A stretch of 64,000 bases of DNA from Gemmatimonadales bacterium UBA2989 (GTDB taxonomy: Bacteria; Gemmatimonadota; Gemmatimonadetes; Longimicrobiales; Gaopeijiaceae): contig DEAF01000025.1 in assembly GCA_002346625.1 (NCBI GenBank), forward strand, positions 25,247-89,246, read 5' to 3'. Positions within the stretch are counted from its first letter, which is position 1. Every line of letters begins with the position of its first letter. The position numbers and the translations under genes were made by a program. The notes under the pieces were generated by a model. It had not been told where the DNA came from and did no database searches. It was given only the letters and a program-made list of their open reading frames with translations. Below, in pieces: positions 18,210 through 27,649 of the stretch.

Positions 18210-18881
18210 ATGCCACCTGTGCCCTCTCTTCGAATTACTGAAATATTCCACTCTATACAAGGCGAATCTACCTGGTCTGGGACACCTTGTACTTTTGTGC
18301 GCCTGACAGGATGCCCTCTGCGTTGTGTATGGTGTGATACAGAATATTCCTTCTATGGCGGGGAATTGCTTGCCCTTGATGATATCGTTGCTGAAGTACG
18401 TTCCATAGAGACGAACCTAGTAGAAATCACCGGAGGTGAACCTCTGGTGCATCCTAATGCTTTTCGCCTTATTGAAATCCTCCTGAACGATGGATTCACC
18501 GTATTGGTAGAAACATCAGGGGCTGTTGACGTTGCTCCCCTTGACCCACGGGCACACAAAATCATGGACCTAAAGTGTCCCGGGTCCGGCGAGGTAGAAA
18601 AAAATCTTTGGAAAAATCTTGATCAGTTGACAGTGCGTGATGAGGTAAAGTTTGTCGTGGCTGATCGTGCAGATTATGAATGGACAAAAGATATTATTAG
18701 CAAACATCAACTAGATATTATGCTAAAAGAAAGACGGCTGGGCGCTCTTCTGATTTCTCCTGTTTGGGGCAGTATTGACCTTGCAATAGTAGCTAATTGG
18801 ATCCTCGAAGATAATATCTCCATAAGACTCCAAACACAGCTTCACAAACATATCTGGGATCCTAACACCAGGGGCGTCTAG
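18210..18881 (+). CDS. queE: 7-carboxy-7-deazaguanine synthase QueE
   Basis: Radical-SAM enzyme that contracts 6-carboxytetrahydropterin to 7-carboxy-7-deazaguanine on the route to preQ0 and queuosine. The 223 residues open with the QueE hallmark ITEIFHSIQGESTWSGTPC, followed by the CxxxCxxC cluster-binding motif in RLTGCPLRCVWCDTEYS and the SAM-site motif VEITGGEPL. The short form and the DLKCPGSGE segment are as in other QueE proteins. It runs tail-to-tail with gyrA with a single base between the stop codons, so any terminator must lie inside a coding region. Together with queG it points to a queuosine-making organism. Confidence 0.95.
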   Translation: MPPVPSLRITEIFHSIQGESTWSGTPCTFVRLTGCPLRCVWCDTEYSFYGGELLALDDIVAEVRSIETNLVEITGGEPLVHPNAFRLIEILLNDGFTVLVETSGAVDVAPLDPRAHKIMDLKCPGSGEVEKNLWKNLDQLTVRDEVKFVVADRADYEWTKDIISKHQLDIMLKERRLGALLISPVWGSIDLAIVANWILEDNISIRLQTQLHKHIWDPNTRGV

Positions 18882-18882
18882 G

Positions 18883-21411
18883 TTAAATAATATCCCCAGC
18901 TTCTGAGCCAAGTAAGTCGAGCTGTTTGATGTAACCTTCTTCTATTTCTTCTATTTCTTCTATTTCTTCTTTAGGAGGGGCTGCAGATCCATAAGCCCTG
19001 GTAACTTCCACAACCCTATCCCCTGACTCAACCTCAACCAGGCATCGCCCTTGAGTTCTAATGCCTTGTGCTGGCACTTTACTAGTTACGATTCTACTTA
19101 CTCGTCCACCACCCGTCACAGCCATAACTTCATCCCCCTCCAATACTTCCAAGGCTGATACTAAGGTGTTCTTATCCCCGGAAGGTGTTGCGAGTATTCC
19201 TAGGCCGCCCCTTTTTTGAAGAGGGAAGTCACTGACTTCGGTTCTCTTTCCAAATCCTGATTCTGTAACACTCAAAACCCAAGCATCCCGGCGAATAAGT
19301 AGTAACCCTATTACTGAGTCAGTTTTCTTCAGATTAATACCCCTCACTCCTTGTGCAGTACGCCCCACTACCGACAAGTCGGATTGAGGAAACCGGATTG
19401 CTCTGCCCTCTTTTGTCATTAGCATAATCTCTCCGGTACCATCTGAAAGTCGGACATCAAGAACGCGGTCTCCCTCCTTTACGCCAGATGCAATGATTCC
19501 TCCAGAACGTGGGTTTCCAAAATCTGAAAGCTTTGTCCGCTTTACCACGCCCTTTTCAGAAGTAAATACAACAAATTTGTCAGCTTTTAGGTCATCAACC
19601 GCTAACATGGTAACAATAGCATCCCCTCGGTCAGCTTGACTCAAGGAATAAATAGACTGGCCCCTGGAAGCCCTTCCTCCTTCGGGAACATCCAAAACTG
19701 GCAGGAAATGCACCTGCCCCTGTTCCGTGAAAGCCAACAGCCAGCCCTGGGTCCGTGCAACAAAAATTCTCTCTAAGTAATCATCTCCAAAGCGCTCCAT
19801 GCCTGCCAAAGCTTTACCAGAAGACACGCGACGTCGGTAAAGGTGCATGGGAATACGTTTTACAAACCCCTCGTGGCTCACTGTGATAACCACATCCTCA
19901 TCTGCAACAGTGTCCTCAACAACTACATCTTCAGGCTCACCTTCTTCTATAATCACAGTGCGTCGATCATCTCCATATTTCTTTACGAGTTCATCGAGCT
20001 CTTCAAGCATAATCTGACGTTTGCGATCTTCACTCTTGAGTATATCTCTTAGATCTTTGATGACGGTTTTAAGTTTCTTCAACCTCTTCTTGATTTGATC
20101 TTGTTCAAGAGTCGTAAGCTTAGCTAAACGCATATCAAGGATGGCGTTCACTTGAACTTCAGATAGACCCAGGAGGTCTTGCAGTTGCCCGGCAGCCTCC
20201 TCTCGGTTACTGGACTTGCGGATGGTTGCTATAACTTCTTCTATGTCACTGAGAGCCGCCGCCAAACCCTCTGCAATGTGTTTCTCAACTTCCGCTTTTT
20301 CGAGGTCGTAACGGGAACGCCTCTGAATAACTTCGATCCGATGATCTCTGAAGCGTTCCAATAATTCTAGAAGTGTAAATTCCCGAGGTTCTCCATGATC
20401 CAAGGCAATCAGGATGGCCCCAAATGTGGCTTGCAGGCTGGTTTTTTTGTAAAGAATTTGGATGACTTTAGTTGATTTTGCACCTCTTTTTAGTTCAACC
20501 AAGAGTCTCATGCCTTCCCTGTCTGACTCGTCTCGAACATCAGCAATATCAGAAGCCCCACCTTTTCTTACGAGGGCTGCAATTTGTTGGATAATCCTTG
20601 ACTTTGATACCGCATAGGGAAGCTCCGTTATAACCAATTGCTCCTTACCACCTCTACGGGCTTCCTTAACTATACGAGCTCGCATGACAATTCGACCTCT
20701 CCCCTTTTCATACATGTCTTTGATGCCATCCCGTCCCACAATAAATCCTCCAGTAGGAAAATCTGGGCCAGGAAGATGGCGCATCAGGACACTTAGAGAA
20801 GGTTCAGTATCTCCTAACAAAGATCTTAGAGCTGCCGCTACTTCATTGAGATTGTGGGGTGGAATGTTGGTGCTAAGGCCCACAGCTATCCCTGATGAGC
20901 CATTGACCAGGAGGTTGGGAACCCTTGAAGGCAAAATCGCTGGCTCTGTGCGCTGTCCATCAAAATTATCTGTTAAATCAACGGTTTCTTTTTCGATATC
21001 AACAAGAATATCTTCGGCAATCAAGGCTAATTTGGCCTCTGTATACCGGTATGCCGCCGCAGAATCTCCATCGATGGATCCGAAATTTCCTTGGCCATCT
21101 ATAAGGGGATACCGGAGAGAGAAGTCTTGTACCATCCTTACCATGGCATCATAAACGGCAGAATCTCCATGAGGATGGTATCTGCCTAAAACATCTCCAA
21201 CTACCGTAGCACTCTTTTTGTACGGCCTGTCTGGACTCAGTCCAAGTTCATGCATCGAAAAAAGAATGCGTCTGTGGACAGGCTTTAGCCCATCTCGTAC
21301 GTCTGGAAGGGCTCTCTGCACGATCACACTCATGGAATAATCAAGGAATGATTCGCGCATCTCCTCTTCGAGGAGCCGGGGAAGAATACGCTCGCGAGTC
21401 TGGGCCGTCAT
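18883..21411 (-). CDS. gyrA: DNA gyrase subunit A
   Basis: Catalytic subunit of DNA gyrase, which introduces negative supercoils. I use the ATG at 21411 (842 residues); AGGAG is five bases upstream and the GTG at 21414 would be too close to it. The N-terminal SYMSV-type start ([21 protein letters not shown]) and the active-site tyrosine in [11 protein letters not shown] are present. The C-terminal beta-pinwheel contains QKRGGLGI, a recognisable GyrA-box, which supports gyrase rather than topoisomerase IV. The C-terminal tail contains [11 protein letters not shown] encoded by a nine-base tandem repeat. gyrB is not in the window. A 111-base leader with two short hairpins separates it from DUF6941. 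Confidence 0.97.
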   Translation of the reverse strand: MTAQTRERILPRLLEEEMRESFLDYSMSVIVQRALPDVRDGLKPVHRRILFSMHELGLSPDRPYKKSATVVGDVLGRYHPHGDSAVYDAMVRMVQDFSLRYPLIDGQGNFGSIDGDSAAAYRYTEAKLALIAEDILVDIEKETVDLTDNFDGQRTEPAILPSRVPNLLVNGSSGIAVGLSTNIPPHNLNEVAAALRSLLGDTEPSLSVLMRHLPGPDFPTGGFIVGRDGIKDMYEKGRGRIVMRARIVKEARRGGKEQLVITELPYAVSKSRIIQQIAALVRKGGASDIADVRDESDREGMRLLVELKRGAKSTKVIQILYKKTSLQATFGAILIALDHGEPREFTLLELLERFRDHRIEVIQRRSRYDLEKAEVEKHIAEGLAAALSDIEEVIATIRKSSNREEAAGQLQDLLGLSEVQVNAILDMRLAKLTTLEQDQIKKRLKKLKTVIKDLRDILKSEDRKRQIMLEELDELVKKYGDDRRTVIIEEGEPEDVVVEDTVADEDVVITVSHEGFVKRIPMHLYRRRVSSGKALAGMERFGDDYLERIFVARTQGWLLAFTEQGQVHFLPVLDVPEGGRASRGQSIYSLSQADRGDAIVTMLAVDDLKADKFVVFTSEKGVVKRTKLSDFGNPRSGGIIASGVKEGDRVLDVRLSDGTGEIMLMTKEGRAIRFPQSDLSVVGRTAQGVRGINLKKTDSVIGLLLIRRDAWVLSVTESGFGKRTEVSDFPLQKRGGLGILATPSGDKNTLVSALEVLEGDEVMAVTGGGRVSRIVTSKVPAQGIRTQGRCLVEVESGDRVVEVTRAYGSAAPPKEEIEEIEEIEEGYIKQLDLLGSEAGDII
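18940..18966 (-). repeat. nine-base tandem repeat in the gyrA 3' end
   Basis: Three exact copies of TTCTATTTC (plus strand) with partial copies at both ends. Read as gyrA it encodes a repeated Glu-Ile-Glu unit in the acidic C-terminal tail. A slippage-prone tract that keeps frame, because the unit is nine bases. Confidence 0.85.
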
Positions 21412-21447
21412 CACAACTCCTACTTAACCGAATACAAAACGAATACA

Positions 21448-21497
21448 GGCGCTGTTCGGCGCCATGGCGGACTTACAACTCTCAGGGCAACTGAGAG
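21448..21497 (-). promoter_or_regulatory. two short hairpins in the gyrA leader
   Basis: GGCGC/GCGCC (21448-21452 with 21459-21463) and CTCTCAG/CTGAGAG (21479-21485 with 21491-21497) are perfect small stems between DUF6941 and gyrA. Neither is followed by a clear T-run on the minus strand, so attenuation, weak termination or chance are all possible. Confidence 0.3.
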
Positions 21498-21525
21498 CCT
21501 CGACTAGATAGTACTAGGAATGAAC

Positions 21526-21945
21526 TCAGGCAAGGGCAGCACCCTGAGTCTTTAGTGGACCTTCTACAAAAAGTGAGATTGATACTTGGTGCTTATTGTT
21601 AATTTTAACATCGAAGCTATAGCGACCAGGCTCGGGAAAAACTAGACCATCCAGATTGAGCACATGGGGTGCTCGGATTCCTTCACCAACATCAGGACCA
21701 CCCACAAGTTGCATTTCACCATTTAACGATATTACGTCTTTACCTTGTGGATCCGACAACCGGATTTCCATCTCGTGTGTTCCCATATCAGAAGCCCCAG
21801 CCATAACAATAAGAACTAGCGCAATACGACTGTGCTGTGCAGGAAATTGGCTAACACTAATTCGGTCAAAAGCTCCTATGATATTGATTTTTCCAGCAAC
21901 ATCGATTGTGGCAGCATCAGCCAATAGGGCCATTTCTATATCCAT
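21526..21945 (-). CDS. DUF6941-like protein
   Basis: A 139-residue soluble protein resembling the DUF6941 family: it begins MDIEMALLADAATIDVAGKI and continues NIIGAFDRISVSQFPA, the typical opening of these proteins, and then alternates beta-strand-like segments (IALVLIVMAG, HEMEIRLSDPQGKDV, GRYSFDVKINNKHQVSISLFVEG). The pattern suggests an Ig-like beta sandwich. The function of the family is not known. It lies between the CPBP protease and gyrA on the same strand, with gaps of about 36 and 114 bases, so it may share a transcript with either. Confidence 0.8.
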   Translation of the reverse strand: MDIEMALLADAATIDVAGKINIIGAFDRISVSQFPAQHSRIALVLIVMAGASDMGTHEMEIRLSDPQGKDVISLNGEMQLVGGPDVGEGIRAPHVLNLDGLVFPEPGRYSFDVKINNKHQVSISLFVEGPLKTQGAALA

Positions 21946-21981
21946 ATTATTCTCTTAAATCCAAGGTGTCATATGATAAAA

Positions 21982-22710
21982 TTAAGTGAGCAAGCGCTCT
22001 TTAAGGACCAACCCTACCACTAAATCTATGAGTGTATGCGCAATTATGGACGGCCAAAGGCTTCCCGTTTCAAGGAAAACAACACCCATCAATAATCCTA
22101 ATATTCCAGTCCTCATAACACCAATGAGACCTTGGTATGAATGTAATGCTCCAAAAGTCAGAGATGTCAGGATTAATCCAATACCAGTTGAGCCAGTAAC
22201 TGCGATCATGGTAGTCATGGCATAGCCGCGATAAGCAATTTCTTCACCAAACCCAGCACAAAAGGATAAGCCAGCGAACAATTTTTTTTCTTGGCTGGTA
22301 GTCGGCATAAGCTCGTGAACTAGGCGGTTTTCTTTTTTACCTAAAAACCTACGGACCGAGTAGAATGCCAGGAGAGTTCCGATGCTTACCAGGAAAAGTG
22401 CTACGGTCCATAGTAAGTTTATAAATGAAAATGCGCCCCCCAGGCCTAGAGCCGAGATGCCCAATAACCTCGATCCCATGAAAAAACTTAGTGCCCCTAG
22501 TATTAGTATTGTAACTCCAGAACTTAAGTAAGCTGACTTCTTCTCGATCTTTACATCACGCACTATCATCACTTGGGCCAAAGCCAAGGTTGGAAGGAGT
22601 TGTATGAGTCCCGCTAGGAAGACAGCGTCTAGGATTCCAAGAAAAGTTTCCTTTAGCAGTAAAAACACAATCAAGGGATAAGCAATGACTCCGAACAATA
22701 CAATTCTCAT
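21982..22710 (-). CDS. CPBP family intramembrane glutamic endopeptidase
   Basis: Membrane protease-like protein of the CPBP (Abi/Rce1-like) family, 242 residues with about seven or eight spans. Motif 1 is GFGEEIAYRGY, giving EExxxR; motif 2 is FGALHSYQG; motif 3 is HTLIDLVVG. Eukaryotic relatives process prenylated proteins; bacterial substrates are mostly unknown and some members are linked to bacteriocin immunity. Its ATG overlaps the stop of the upstream decarboxylase gene by four bases (ATGA), so the two are translationally coupled. No bacteriocin-like peptide gene is seen nearby. Confidence 0.9.
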   Translation of the reverse strand: MRIVLFGVIAYPLIVFLLLKETFLGILDAVFLAGLIQLLPTLALAQVMIVRDVKIEKKSAYLSSGVTILILGALSFFMGSRLLGISALGLGGAFSFINLLWTVALFLVSIGTLLAFYSVRRFLGKKENRLVHELMPTTSQEKKLFAGLSFCAGFGEEIAYRGYAMTTMIAVTGSTGIGLILTSLTFGALHSYQGLIGVMRTGILGLLMGVVFLETGSLWPSIIAHTLIDLVVGLVLKERLLT

Positions 22711-24158
22711 GATAAGATGCTCCGCCCAATCTCTTCCACGCTACGAAGTGTACCCAAAACATCATTGAGTGTTGATCTGTAATTCATCACACATAAACGC
22801 AACGAATACGATCCTCTTAGGCGTGTGGAGGACACCATGGCATAACCACTCGATAAAATCTGTTTTTGAATCTCGATGTTCAGGTTTTCAATGTGAACAG
22901 AATCAAGTTCGTGGCCAGCTGGATTATACCGATAGCATACAATTCCTAAATTTTGTGAACTAAGGAGTTCAAGTTCAACAGAATCCGCTATATAGTCTTC
23001 CGCCGCCAGCGCTAGATCCATCGATCTCTGTATCGCCTCACGGAAAACCCTTAAGCCTAAGGTTTTGATCGACATCCATACTTTCAAGGCCCTAAAAGAT
23101 CGGGATAGCTGAAGGCCACGATCGCTGAAGTTCACATGATCGTCGCCCATCTGGACGTCCTGAAGATATTCAGGGTTTGTACTAAAGGCCGATTCCAGCT
23201 TCGATACATCTCTTACCAAGAGGCATCCTGTTTCGTACGATTGGAACAACCATTTATGTGGATCCAAGGTCACACTATCAGCAAGATCAATTCCATCTAG
23301 TGCAGCACGTCCTTTTTCACATAACACCGCAAATCCCCCATACGCAGCATCAATATGAAACCATAAATCTTCTTTCTTACATATCCCACTGAGCTCCTGT
23401 AGAGGATCTACAGTTCCTGTGTTTGTTGCTCCACCATTTGCAGAAACTAGAAGAGGTTGGTATCCCGTATCTCGGTCTTGATGAATCATTTCCTGTAAAA
23501 CATCGAGGTCCATTTTATACTCATTATCAGTGGGAATTGAGCGCACGGCATACGATTTAAATCCTGCAATCCGAGCAGCCCTACCAATAGAAGCATGGCC
23601 TTGGTCAGAATAGTACAGGACGGGATCTCCAGAATAATCATAGCTGGCCCTGGCGGTAACCAGGGCACATAGATTGGCAGCTGAACCACCGCTAGTAAAA
23701 ACTCCTCCCGCAGTGCTCGGAAAACCAATCCATTCACGGAACCAATCCAAGACCACAAGTTCGATCTGGCTAGGACCTGCAGACTCAAGCCACGTTCCTT
23801 GAAACACATTGAATCCAGATACTAGCATATCAGCTATTAACGTAGGCCAAGTCGGCGATGAGGGTACAAAAGCAAAGAAGCGAGGGTGGTCAATTCGACC
23901 TGCATATTGCATTATTTGGTTGACTGCACAATCAAGAATTTCTGCTGAAGGTGTTCCTTCTTCTGGCGCAGCCTCCCGAAAAAGCCTTTCCATCTCTTTA
24001 CGATCCGCCCCTCTCCAGGCTACATCCTTGTGGAGATTGCTCCAGCGTTTGACGATAAGATCCACGGCCTCATAGCCGAGTTGGCGCATTTCAGTTTCGT
24101 CAAGAACAAGCGCGTTGATTTTCTTATATTGTTCGTCTATATCCATTTTTGACTCCAC
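22707..24158 (-). CDS. group II PLP-dependent decarboxylase (aromatic-L-amino-acid-decarboxylase-like)
   Basis: A 483-residue PLP enzyme of the glutamate/DOPA/tyrosine decarboxylase family. The start is GTG at 24158 because GAGGAGG stands four to five bases upstream; the ATG four codons in is too far from it. Cofactor motifs are TSGGSAANLCAL, HIDAAYGGFA and the lysine in LDPHKWLFQ. HPRFFAFVPSSPTWPTLIAD and GTWLESAGPSQIE are typical of the aromatic amino acid decarboxylase branch. The precise substrate is not deducible. The stop overlaps the start of the CPBP membrane protease gene. It stands about 160 bases from a divergent small unknown gene. Confidence 0.92.
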   Translation of the reverse strand: MESKMDIDEQYKKINALVLDETEMRQLGYEAVDLIVKRWSNLHKDVAWRGADRKEMERLFREAAPEEGTPSAEILDCAVNQIMQYAGRIDHPRFFAFVPSSPTWPTLIADMLVSGFNVFQGTWLESAGPSQIELVVLDWFREWIGFPSTAGGVFTSGGSAANLCALVTARASYDYSGDPVLYYSDQGHASIGRAARIAGFKSYAVRSIPTDNEYKMDLDVLQEMIHQDRDTGYQPLLVSANGGATNTGTVDPLQELSGICKKEDLWFHIDAAYGGFAVLCEKGRAALDGIDLADSVTLDPHKWLFQSYETGCLLVRDVSKLESAFSTNPEYLQDVQMGDDHVNFSDRGLQLSRSFRALKVWMSIKTLGLRVFREAIQRSMDLALAAEDYIADSVELELLSSQNLGIVCYRYNPAGHELDSVHIENLNIEIQKQILSSGYAMVSSTRLRGSYSLRLCVMNYRSTLNDVLGTLRSVEEIGRSILS

Positions 24159-24319
24159 TATACCTCCTCACCTACAAAGTCATCTGTAGCTTTTGAATCC
24201 TGGTCTTAATCCTGTCTGCTTAAAGGATTTTATCAGGCCATAGCCTTGGAAGTTTCACCATCCGGCACTAGCCTATAACATCACAGAACAACTTCGTTCC
24301 CTCTACAGAAAGGTCCAGG

Positions 24320-24643
24320 ATGATTGGCACTCAAGATTACCAAACGGTTTTCTGCGTTCTGGATATCATGTGCGCGCCCCATGAGGGGTGGATTATGAAA
24401 CTCCGATGTCAGCCTGGTCAATCTATAACTACCCGTGAACTCAAGGGTGCTACATTACAGACTAGGTCACCAGACGGTCAAAGACATTGTAAGATTCAAG
24501 TGAACGGCTTCGTAGCTTTCGGTGGAATACCTTCTGATAGCCGTATCCGTCGCACTGGAAGGGTGGATGTCCACGTGTTTCCCCTAGATGGAGATATCAG
24601 CGCTATAGCTCCTAAATGGGAAGTTTCAGGGCCATCGTATTAG
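24320..24643 (+). CDS. hypothetical small protein
   Basis: An isolated 107-codon frame between divergent and convergent neighbours. AAAGG lies six bases before the ATG at 24320, and a second ATG at 24395 also follows an AGGGG motif and would give 82 residues (MKLRCQPGQSITTRELKG onward). The C-terminal half, with VNGFVAFGGIPSDSRIRRTG and VDVHVFPLDGDISAIAPKW, reads like a small beta-rich domain. I recognise no family. No gene on the other strand competes for the space. It ends 17 bases before the convergent lipoprotein gene. Confidence 0.5.
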   Translation: MIGTQDYQTVFCVLDIMCAPHEGWIMKLRCQPGQSITTRELKGATLQTRSPDGQRHCKIQVNGFVAFGGIPSDSRIRRTGRVDVHVFPLDGDISAIAPKWEVSGPSY

Positions 24644-24660
24644 AAGGGACGGCCCAGTCT

Positions 24661-25374
24661 TTAGTTTGAGGTCTCCCTCAGACCTGGAGGCTCACGCTCA
24701 AAAGTTTCCAAAAACCATTTTCGGTATTCTTCTTCTCCTCTTGGATTTGCTACTAACCAAGCATTCCTTTCTTCCACAAACACATCGGGACGAGAAGTAA
24801 GAATAAATGCTTCTAGGAAGCCATGTTCATTGGCATACATGATCTCATCAAGGGGCCCAAATGGGGTCATATCAAACAAAGATCTACCATACAACCAAGC
24901 ATCTGCTATCCTGGTAAGGATGGCTTTTTCTAGCTCATACCCATCAGCTTCTACGGCTTCGGGAAGAAATTCTCCCAACCTCCCCATGGTATTCATCAGA
25001 TGATAGTGCCCATAGAAAGCTATTATTCCTCCCGATTCTGGGGCAACAGAAGGCACTAAAACAAAAGCGGTGTCAGCACTGATCGTAAGGCCATCCCAGG
25101 GATATATGTCAACGGGCGTGGGGTATTCTATAATCCAAAATGATGGATCCGTAACGATATTGTCCTGCTGGGCACGTACCCAAATATCTATTTCAGAAAG
25201 ACGGGATTTCTCGGCCATAATTCTGGCACCCGAATGAACAATAAGAGATCGGGGTGTGGGAAGTGGAGCTACGGTTGTGCATGCGCCAAGCAACATCATC
25301 ATAACCGTCAGGCTAAAGAAAATCGTCCTATAACTTACCTGAAGAGAGTGATGGTTTTTATATTCAGTTGTCAT
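24661..25374 (-). CDS. hypothetical lipoprotein
   Basis: A 237-residue exported lipoprotein. The N-terminus has a hydrophobic stretch (IFFSLTVMMMLLGAC) ending in a lipobox with the acylated cysteine at about residue 32, which is slightly deep and may mean the true start is later. The mature protein is acidic and shows no repeats. Motifs such as WIIEYPTPVDIYPWDG and FYGHYHLMNTMGRLGEFLP belong to no family I can name. It is the last gene of the long leftward array and lies 54 bases after the MIP18-like gene. Confidence 0.75.
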   Translation of the reverse strand: MTTEYKNHHSLQVSYRTIFFSLTVMMMLLGACTTVAPLPTPRSLIVHSGARIMAEKSRLSEIDIWVRAQQDNIVTDPSFWIIEYPTPVDIYPWDGLTISADTAFVLVPSVAPESGGIIAFYGHYHLMNTMGRLGEFLPEAVEADGYELEKAILTRIADAWLYGRSLFDMTPFGPLDEIMYANEHGFLEAFILTSRPDVFVEERNAWLVANPRGEEEYRKWFLETFEREPPGLRETSN

Positions 25375-25428
25375 ATTTAACCTAATAATCCAAGCTTTAA
25401 GAATACAAAATACTTGGCATTCTAAACG

Positions 25429-25728
25429 CTAAAGCCCCAGTGATGAGCGAATTAAGGGTGCGATGCGATCTGGAGTCCAAGGAGGATCAAAGGTAATATT
25501 GACTTCACAATTCTTGACGCCCTCTACCCCCGCAACAGCATTCTTTGCATCTAATACAATCTGATCTGCTACAGGACACATCGGCGATGTTAGGGAAATC
25601 ACCACATGCACATCTCTGTCATTAACATCAATGTCGTAGACAAGGCCAAGGACAACTAGGTCAAGGTTTAACTCTGGATCCTTGACAGTCTTCAGTGCAT
25701 CCCTGATATCTTTTTCGGTAACAGCCAT
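25429..25728 (-). CDS. MIP18/SufT-like iron-sulfur assembly protein (DUF59)
   Basis: A 99-residue protein of the MIP18 (DUF59) family, which acts in iron-sulfur cluster maturation and is related to the N-terminal part of ApbC/Mrp. The conserved start TEKDIRDALKTVKDPELNL and the LTSPMCPVADQI motif with the invariant cysteine are present, ending in NITFDPPWTPDRI. I choose the ATG at 25728. A GTG at 25755 overlaps the stop of the TonB receptor gene as GTGA, and TTG codons lie further upstream, so the real start may be earlier and coupled. Lineages with SUF systems often carry such a protein; no suf genes are in the window. Confidence 0.9.
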   Translation of the reverse strand: MAVTEKDIRDALKTVKDPELNLDLVVLGLVYDIDVNDRDVHVVISLTSPMCPVADQIVLDAKNAVAGVEGVKNCEVNITFDPPWTPDRIAPLIRSSLGL

Positions 25729-25751
25729 AGGTTTTTTATTAGTGTGTTTTC

Positions 25752-27599
25752 TCACCAACGCCAAGTCAGGCCAGCTGAGTATTGATCTCCTCGACCCTGA
25801 GTGCCGGGCACATCTTGGAAATTGTCATTCCAAAGATTATCTACAGCGAAATGAATTTCCAGTCCCGAAAATTTTGGAGGGAATACACTAGCCGTTAGGT
25901 GTGTGTAAAAGGCCTCGTCGTCACCTGCCCTAAGCAGGTTTGCCTCTTGATTGCGGGATTCGTTATCAATGCGGATTTCCACAATATCGATCGGACGCCA
26001 AATTGCACCTAGCGTAACGCGGTGTCCAGGATAATTAAGTGCGTAAAAACTCGCATCTATATTTGTTGCTTTATAATCTTCGTCTTTGTTTAAATAGCTG
26101 TAACTAATGATGGTTTCAAAATTTCCTAGACGACGGGTTGCAATCAACTCTACACCGAAGGTTTTGATGTTAACGTTGTTGGCAGAACGAGCCGAAGTAG
26201 ATTCTTTCGAAAAAGTCCAATCGACTAAATTGTTGTCTTGGCGGTAAAACACCGCCCCTTCGGCACTCCACTCGCGTTGGCGAATAATGCCACCTAGCTC
26301 AAAATTTTGACTGATTTCACGATCTAAAGAATGCCTGCTACGGAACAAACCGCCTGTTTCACTGCCCCCTGTTGCCGTATATCCAGCTACTTGACTTGAC
26401 TGAGAATAAGACAAATAAATACTCTCGGAGATTCCATCTTGACCTATTTTTTTCCAAGTTATATCGAAGAGTGGGGAAAGTGCAGAATCATCACGGTTTG
26501 ACACATCGAGGCTTGCCCCTCCTCGCAAAGTTAGAATCTGACGATTCTGTAATTCAATGTGATATCTAGGAAGTAAGCTCATTTTATAGTAGCTACGAGA
26601 GGTGAAGTTTTTTTCCAGCGAGGATGAATCAATTTCATCTGATGTGGCCTGCATTGCATAGTCAAGGCCAGCATTATTTCCAAAACTGTGCTGCCCAGAT
26701 AATCCTAAAGCATAAACATTTGTTTCATGAAAAGCTTCGTAAATTGAAGGCTTTTCTCGTGAAAGGATATAGTGATCATTATTCCTACGATAATAGGCTG
26801 TAACTTCCCAGAAATTGTTAATCCCATAATCTTGACGGTGATTTAACAGCACGAGCCTGGTTTTTACATTTTCTGTTTCGTTGAATCCGTAGGGGGCAGC
26901 ATAAAGTTCAGGCCATCCGAAAAACTTCGATTGATATCCTGCAAATAAATCTGTTTGCGATCTAGGGCCAACAAGCTGCACGCGTGCCGAATAACGATTG
27001 AAATTATGATCGCCGTAGCGAACAGTTCCATCACTTGCGGAACGAGACGCTTCAGTCTCAGCGCCCCAAGACCATTCACTTGAATTATCTGAAGAAGACC
27101 ACGCAGCATGAACTCTTTGGAAATTCAGAGAATGATCCCCACCACCAGCTGTTAATTTCCCACCGGTTACAATTCGACTCCATCCATAATCAACTGTACC
27201 AACCGTACTATTGAATCCATAAAGACCGTTGTCCACTCCCGTTAGAACATTGTGCCTTTCCAACATTTCAGGAGCGATCGGAATTTCTGTGAAATAATGG
27301 CCAGTCTGAGGATCAATCAGCGTAGCACTGCCAATCCTAAAACCGGTATTTTCAAAGATACCCCCGCGAATACTAACATCACCTTGCGCTTCTGCCATAT
27401 TTCGTGACTGAAGATCTATTCGTGGCTCGAATTCTAAATTCGATACAAGCGTCTGGTAGGTTGATACAGGAAAGATATTAGCAGTTTGCTGGGCCCTGAC
27501 ATATAGGGTGGGCAGGGTGAAATCTTGAGCTTTTCCTGATTCAGGAATAAAGCTTAGCGCAATAACTAGAGCCACTGTAATTGATTTTATTTTATACAA
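25752..27599 (-). CDS. TonB-dependent outer-membrane receptor
   Basis: A 615-residue outer-membrane receptor. A signal peptide (ending SGKAQ) is followed by a short segment TLPTLYVRAQQ that could serve as a TonB box, and a plug domain including AQGDVSIRGGIFENTGFRIG and DPQTGHYFTEIPI. The remaining 450 residues alternate strand-like segments of a beta-barrel that ends in aromatic residues (SAGLTWRW). The start is TTG, with GGA seven bases upstream. There is no CarboxypepD-like N-terminal domain and no SusD partner, so it is unlike polysaccharide-uptake pairs. The substrate is unknown: BtuB-like or metal uptake is plausible. It lies between Nif3-like and MIP18-like genes. Confidence 0.88.
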   Translation of the reverse strand: MYKIKSITVALVIALSFIPESGKAQDFTLPTLYVRAQQTANIFPVSTYQTLVSNLEFEPRIDLQSRNMAEAQGDVSIRGGIFENTGFRIGSATLIDPQTGHYFTEIPIAPEMLERHNVLTGVDNGLYGFNSTVGTVDYGWSRIVTGGKLTAGGGDHSLNFQRVHAAWSSSDNSSEWSWGAETEASRSASDGTVRYGDHNFNRYSARVQLVGPRSQTDLFAGYQSKFFGWPELYAAPYGFNETENVKTRLVLLNHRQDYGINNFWEVTAYYRRNNDHYILSREKPSIYEAFHETNVYALGLSGQHSFGNNAGLDYAMQATSDEIDSSSLEKNFTSRSYYKMSLLPRYHIELQNRQILTLRGGASLDVSNRDDSALSPLFDITWKKIGQDGISESIYLSYSQSSQVAGYTATGGSETGGLFRSRHSLDREISQNFELGGIIRQREWSAEGAVFYRQDNNLVDWTFSKESTSARSANNVNIKTFGVELIATRRLGNFETIISYSYLNKDEDYKATNIDASFYALNYPGHRVTLGAIWRPIDIVEIRIDNESRNQEANLLRAGDDEAFYTHLTASVFPPKFSGLEIHFAVDNLWNDNFQDVPGTQGRGDQYSAGLTWRW

Positions 27600-27649
27600 T
27601 TCTTTTTCCGAATCTAAGAGATAATAAAAGTTATTCTAAAATTACATTT

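Noticed and set aside
18881..18883. Terminator expected between the convergent queE and gyrA
   Set aside because: Only one base separates the stop codons and no hairpin is evident at the junction.
20684..21154. A 156-codon plus-strand frame inside gyrA
   Set aside because: Entirely antisense to the conserved gyrA core; composition is that of a shadow frame.
21982..22710. CPBP protease as part of a bacteriocin immunity system
   Set aside because: No small leader-peptide gene, ABC exporter or modification enzyme nearby; its partner is a decarboxylase.
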